A DNA stretch of 10,784 nt from Gammaproteobacteria bacterium (GTDB lineage: Bacteria; Pseudomonadota; Gammaproteobacteria; JABDGN01): positions 1-10,784 of the forward strand of contig JAESTO010000065.1 of assembly GCA_016763565.1 (NCBI GenBank). Direction: 5' to 3'. Each line of letters starts with the position of its first letter. Position 1 is the stretch's first letter. This document shows, one piece after another, positions 7,530 through 10,784 of this stretch. The translations under genes and the position numbers were made by a program. The notes beneath the pieces are model-generated. The model was not told the origin of the DNA. It worked only from the letters and a program-made list of their open reading frames with translations, and did not search any database.

Positions 7530-8330
7530 GTGCCACAAGAACCTAACGCTAAAAAGCCCTACGCTAAAAAAAGGTTGGGACAACATTTTTTAAATGACAG
7601 TGCCATCATTCACCAAATCGTTGCTGCAATTCATCCAAAAGCACAGCAACATGTGGTGGAAATTGGTCCTGGACTTGGCGCCTTAACGACACGTCTACTA
7701 CCTTTAGTTACCCAGTTTGATGCCATTGAATTAGATCGCGGCGTCATCCCTTACTTACAACAACAGGTCTCAAACTATCCACACTTTACCTTGCACCACC
7801 ATGACGCATTAACCTTTGACTATGCATCACTACTCAAAGACCAACAACCTCTACGCCTAGTCGGCAATTTACCTTATAACATTGCTACTGAATTATTATT
7901 TCGCTTGTTCAACTATAAGCAGCACATTACTGACATGCATTTTATGGTGCAAAAAGAAGTAGCGCAACGCTTAACCGCACAAGCAGGCAATAAGCTCTAT
8001 GGGCGACTCAGCATTATGGCGCAAATGCATTGTCAAATAAGCAGCCTCTTTGATATTTCACCACACGCATTTCAACCACCACCCAAAGTTAACTCAAGCA
8101 TGATACGTTTAACGCCTCTTTGCGCACCACCCTATCGTATCGATGATGCCGCTCTATTCGATAGCATCATTAAAACTGCTTTTTCACAACGACGTAAAAC
8201 CATCCGCAATAGTTTAAAAAAAATAGTAACCATAGAACAACTATCATCTGTAGATATTAATCCACAATACCGTGCTGAACAATTAACTATTGCTGACTAC
8301 GTGAAAATTTATGATATCCTAAAAACCTAA
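7530..8330 (+). CDS. rsmA: 16S rRNA (adenine1518/1519-N6)-dimethyltransferase RsmA/KsgA
   Basis: Uses S-adenosylmethionine to dimethylate two neighbouring adenines in helix 45 of 16S rRNA late in 30S assembly; loss gives kasugamycin resistance in E. coli. The 266 residues (273 in E. coli) show every family mark: KKRLGQHFLND (13-23), SAM motif I VEIGPGLGALT (43-53), the acidic ELD (67-69), HDAL (91-94), the catalytic NLPYNIAT (113-120), QKEVAQRL (141-148), and FQPPPKVNSSM (181-191), followed by the helical C-terminal domain with FSQRRKTIRN. The start is a GTG only 2 nt after the surA stop, with an AAGG 13 nt upstream; no other start upstream of the conserved LGQHFL exists, so translation is probably coupled to surA. 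In many relatives pdxA separates surA and rsmA; here it does not. Confidence 0.97.
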   Translation: MPQEPNAKKPYAKKRLGQHFLNDSAIIHQIVAAIHPKAQQHVVEIGPGLGALTTRLLPLVTQFDAIELDRGVIPYLQQQVSNYPHFTLHHHDALTFDYASLLKDQQPLRLVGNLPYNIATELLFRLFNYKQHITDMHFMVQKEVAQRLTAQAGNKLYGRLSIMAQMHCQISSLFDISPHAFQPPPKVNSSMIRLTPLCAPPYRIDDAALFDSIIKTAFSQRRKTIRNSLKKIVTIEQLSSVDINPQYRAEQLTIADYVKIYDILKT

Positions 8331-8334
8331 CAGC

Positions 8335-9552
8335 ATGTTTTACAATAACGTCTTTAAAACACATCATTTACCACTAACCAGCAGAAATAAAATTGTATTC
8401 TTGATAACACTGTTTCTGTGTTTTTTACAACTGGGCATTGATATCTATTTACCTTCAATGCCAGCCATGCAAAATTATTTTCACACCTCTGCTGCTGCGG
8501 TGCAAAACACGCTAACGTTATATTTAATTGGTTTTGGTAGCATTCAATTATTTGCAGCTATTTTTGCTGACTACATTGGCCGCCGGCCGATACTATTATG
8601 TGGCTTAAGCCTTTATTTTGTTGCCAGTTTAGGGTGTGTAATGACTAACGATATCACGGTACTATTAATCTGCCGGTTATTACAAGGTTTTGCTGCAGGC
8701 ATGGCTCAAACGGCTTATCGTGCAGCCTTGCGTGATATTGTGACTGATAACAAAAAAATCGCTAAAATATTTTCTCACCTTGCGACATGCTGGGCGGTAG
8801 TGCCCATTGTCGCACCATTATTGGGTGGCTATATTCAAGATTACTTCAACTGGCGAATGAATTTTATTGTATTATTTGCGCTTTCAGCGATTATTTTATT
8901 ACTCGCTTGGAAGCTATTTCCTGAAACCCAACAAGAAACTGACCGTTCATCACCTCGCCAAGCATGGCAAGACTATATGTCAATATTAGCCAATAAAGGG
9001 TTCTTTAGCTTAGCCATTGTGTGTGCTTTATCAGCAGCAACATTAATGGCTTATACGACTGCCAGCCCTTTTTTATTGCAAGTACAACTGCATGTAACAC
9101 CGATACAATTTGGTTGGGCCGCTTTTGCCGTTGCTGGTGGCATTTTAATTGGCTCATTTCTCAATCGACAATTAGTCTATCAACTGGGTACAAAAAAACT
9201 ATTAATCGTGGCTTGTGCGCTGGGGCTTATCAGCACATTCGCTTTTTTTATACTGAGTTACCAGGGTGTATTTACGGTAACCGCGATTATTATCCCTATC
9301 TGGATATTAGCATTCAGCAAAGGAATCTCGTTCCCCAATTTTTTTGCTAATGCGATTAGTTCCATTAAAAAAGATTTTGCCAAAGCCAATGCTGTTATTG
9401 GCACATTACAACAAATGGCTATGGGAATTACCGCAGCATTTATTGCCGAATTGCATGAACAAACTGCGCTACCATTAGCCTGGCTGTTGCTATCACTGAT
9501 GGTAATAATCACCATTATATTTATCTGGCAACGGAAAAACATTCAGTCATGA
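8335..9552 (+). CDS. MFS multidrug exporter, Bcr/CflA family
   Basis: A 405-residue inner-membrane antiporter with about 12 hydrophobic helices, of the drug:H+ antiporter group that includes Bcr (bicyclomycin, sulfonamide) and CflA/FloR (phenicols). Seen: the helix-1 motif QLGIDIYLPSMPAM (32-45), with an embedded Asp36; the loop 2-3 motif A, FADYIGRRPILL (77-88); CRLLQGFAAGMAQTAYRAALRDI (113-135, split by the helix 4 arginine pattern of Bcr); and the antiporter motif C-like VVPIVAPLLGGYI (155-167), followed by WRMNFIVL. The second half is less marked, as is usual. The substrate cannot be told, and in host-associated bacteria such proteins may export metabolites rather than drugs. The start is 4 nt after rsmA with no clear Shine-Dalgarno, so it is probably translated by coupling as the last gene of the operon. 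It is convergent with prfC (59-nt gap, no convincing terminator hairpin). Confidence 0.9.
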   Translation: MFYNNVFKTHHLPLTSRNKIVFLITLFLCFLQLGIDIYLPSMPAMQNYFHTSAAAVQNTLTLYLIGFGSIQLFAAIFADYIGRRPILLCGLSLYFVASLGCVMTNDITVLLICRLLQGFAAGMAQTAYRAALRDIVTDNKKIAKIFSHLATCWAVVPIVAPLLGGYIQDYFNWRMNFIVLFALSAIILLLAWKLFPETQQETDRSSPRQAWQDYMSILANKGFFSLAIVCALSAATLMAYTTASPFLLQVQLHVTPIQFGWAAFAVAGGILIGSFLNRQLVYQLGTKKLLIVACALGLISTFAFFILSYQGVFTVTAIIIPIWILAFSKGISFPNFFANAISSIKKDFAKANAVIGTLQQMAMGITAAFIAELHEQTALPLAWLLLSLMVIITIIFIWQRKNIQS

Positions 9553-9611
9553 TGCCCTTACTTTCTGATTGCATTCGTCACAGTTATCTAATGCGCGCGA
9601 AGTCCTCTCAA

Positions 9612-10784
9612 TTACAATTCTTGTGTAGCAACAAATTGTATATCAGGCCAGCGCTCTTGGATGAGTTGTAAATTAACGCTTGTAGGAGCAATATAGGTTA
9701 AACAGTCATGACCATCTATTGCTAAATTATCGAAGGCCCTTTGTCTAAAGTCAGCAAGCATTTTTTCATCTTGGCACTTCACCCATCGCGCAGTATGCAC
9801 ATTAACGGCCTCGTAACCACAGTCAACATTATATTCAGCTTTTAAGCGATATATCACCACATCAAATTGTAAAATACCTACGGCACCGAGAATTAAATCA
9901 TTACTGTTAAGCGGGCGGAAAATTTGTACAGCACCCTCTTCCGACAATTGAATTAAGCCTTTGAGTAAGGCCTTACTTCTTAACGGATCTTTAAGTTGTA
10001 CTCGCTTAAATAATTCGGGGGCAAAATGAGGAATGCCGGTAAATTTTAATTTTTCGCCCTGGCTAAAAGTATCACCAATAGCAATGGTGCCATGATTATG
10101 TAAGCCAATAATATCACCAGGATACGCTTCCTCGGCATGACTACGATCGCCCGCCATAAATGTCACGGCATTGCTTATCTGAATATTTCTTGCTAAACGT
10201 ACATGATACATTTTCATGCCTTTTTTATATTGTCCGGAACAAATGCGCATAAAGGCGATACGATCACGATGTGCTGGATCCATGTTAGCTTGTATTTTAA
10301 AAATGAAACCAGTGAATGCTGGTTCATTAGGTACTACAGTACGTGTTTCACTGATACGTTGTTGTGGACCCGATGCAATATCACAAAACAAATCTAATAA
10401 TTGTTGGATGCCAAAATTATTAATTCCTGAACCAAAAAATACAGGGGTTAATTGACCTAATGAGAATGCTTCACGGTTAAATTGATGGCTAGCACCTTTG
10501 ACTAATTCGACATCCATTTGTAATTGCTCAACGACATCGGCACCCAACAATGTCTTCAGTTGTGGATTATCCAGACCAATAATTTTTTCACTGCTAAACG
10601 TTTTACCATCATTCCCACCATGATAGAGATACACCGCATCTTCTAACAAATGATAAATACCTTTAAACGCTTTACCCATGCCTATTGGCCACGTCACTGG
10701 AGCACAGTCAATATTTAAAACAAGTTCAATTTCATCTAATAATTCAATGGGTTCGCGTGTTTCACGATCCATTTTATTGATAAA
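9612..10784 (-). CDS. prfC: Peptide chain release factor 3, C-terminal part (5' end outside window)
   Basis: RF3 is the translational GTPase that removes RF1/RF2 from the ribosome after peptide release. The visible 390 codons start at FINKMD, which holds the guanine-specificity NKxD motif (G4) of the GTPase domain, so by comparison with E. coli RF3 (529 aa) about 139 residues, with the P-loop and switch regions, lie beyond base 10784. Seen in order: [12 protein letters not shown] after G4, [23 protein letters not shown], domain [49 protein letters not shown], and domain [30 protein letters not shown], and a C-terminal [17 protein letters not shown] close to the E. coli end. The [13 protein letters not shown] and VNL-ERWPD stretches separate it from EF-G. 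The frame is open through the edge, and the Met at 10772 is internal, not a start. The TAA stop is at 9614-9612. Confidence 0.97.
   Translation of the reverse strand, partial: FINKMDRETREPIELLDEIELVLNIDCAPVTWPIGMGKAFKGIYHLLEDAVYLYHGGNDGKTFSSEKIIGLDNPQLKTLLGADVVEQLQMDVELVKGASHQFNREAFSLGQLTPVFFGSGINNFGIQQLLDLFCDIASGPQQRISETRTVVPNEPAFTGFIFKIQANMDPAHRDRIAFMRICSGQYKKGMKMYHVRLARNIQISNAVTFMAGDRSHAEEAYPGDIIGLHNHGTIAIGDTFSQGEKLKFTGIPHFAPELFKRVQLKDPLRSKALLKGLIQLSEEGAVQIFRPLNSNDLILGAVGILQFDVVIYRLKAEYNVDCGYEAVNVHTARWVKCQDEKMLADFRQRAFDNLAIDGHDCLTYIAPTSVNLQLIQERWPDIQFVATQEL

Noticed and set aside
9021..9542. Open frames on both strands inside the exporter gene
   Set aside because: They overlap a well-conserved MFS reading frame and show no protein-like features of their own.
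9571..9594. GCATT/AATGC hairpin between the exporter and prfC as a terminator
   Set aside because: Five pairs with a 14-base loop and no following T-run on either strand.
10203..10455. Two plus-strand open frames inside prfC
   Set aside because: They lie opposite highly conserved RF3 domain II sequence and look like chance open frames.

Overview
The window looks like an ordinary chromosomal segment of an AT-rich gammaproteobacterium. The evidence is a full-length LptD with the four-cysteine pattern of the E. coli protein, an amgK-murU pair divergent from lptD as in pseudomonads, and GyrA and RF3 sequences close to E. coli. AT-rich codon use, a shortened SurA and the absence of pdxA at this locus would fit a host-associated lineage such as the Legionellales/Coxiellaceae, but that placement is inference. 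There is no rRNA, tRNA, CRISPR array, insertion sequence or phage gene, and the coding density is high.

Left part (1-2243): the N-terminal half of the gyrase quinolone-resistance region and beyond (gyrA, minus strand, cut by the window edge). A 226-bp divergent intergenic region follows, then a sodium:solute symporter (plus strand) that resembles the choline-transporter (CHT) branch of the SSS family.

Middle (2260-3929, minus strand): murU and amgK overlap by 4 bp (ATGA). Together they form the peptidoglycan-recycling shortcut that turns MurNAc into UDP-MurNAc. They are convergent with the symporter and divergent from lptD. The amgK/lptD intergenic region holds two perfect TATAAT boxes on opposite strands, apparently face-to-face promoters.

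Right part (3998-9552, plus strand): a tight run lptD - surA - rsmA - MFS transporter with gaps of 23, 2 and 4 bp, probably one operon. LptD is the outer-membrane LPS translocon barrel. SurA is the periplasmic chaperone that delivers barrel proteins, here with only one parvulin domain. RsmA dimethylates 16S rRNA. The last gene is a Bcr/CflA-type drug exporter. Relative to the enterobacterial/pseudomonad order lptD-surA-pdxA-rsmA-apaG-apaH, pdxA is missing and the exporter sits where apaG would be.

Far right (9612-10784, minus strand): the C-terminal three quarters of peptide chain release factor 3 (prfC), running off the window. I saw no undescribed multi-gene system. The most useful observations are the P2-less SurA, the altered lptD operon, the facing promoters and the active-site changes in MurU.
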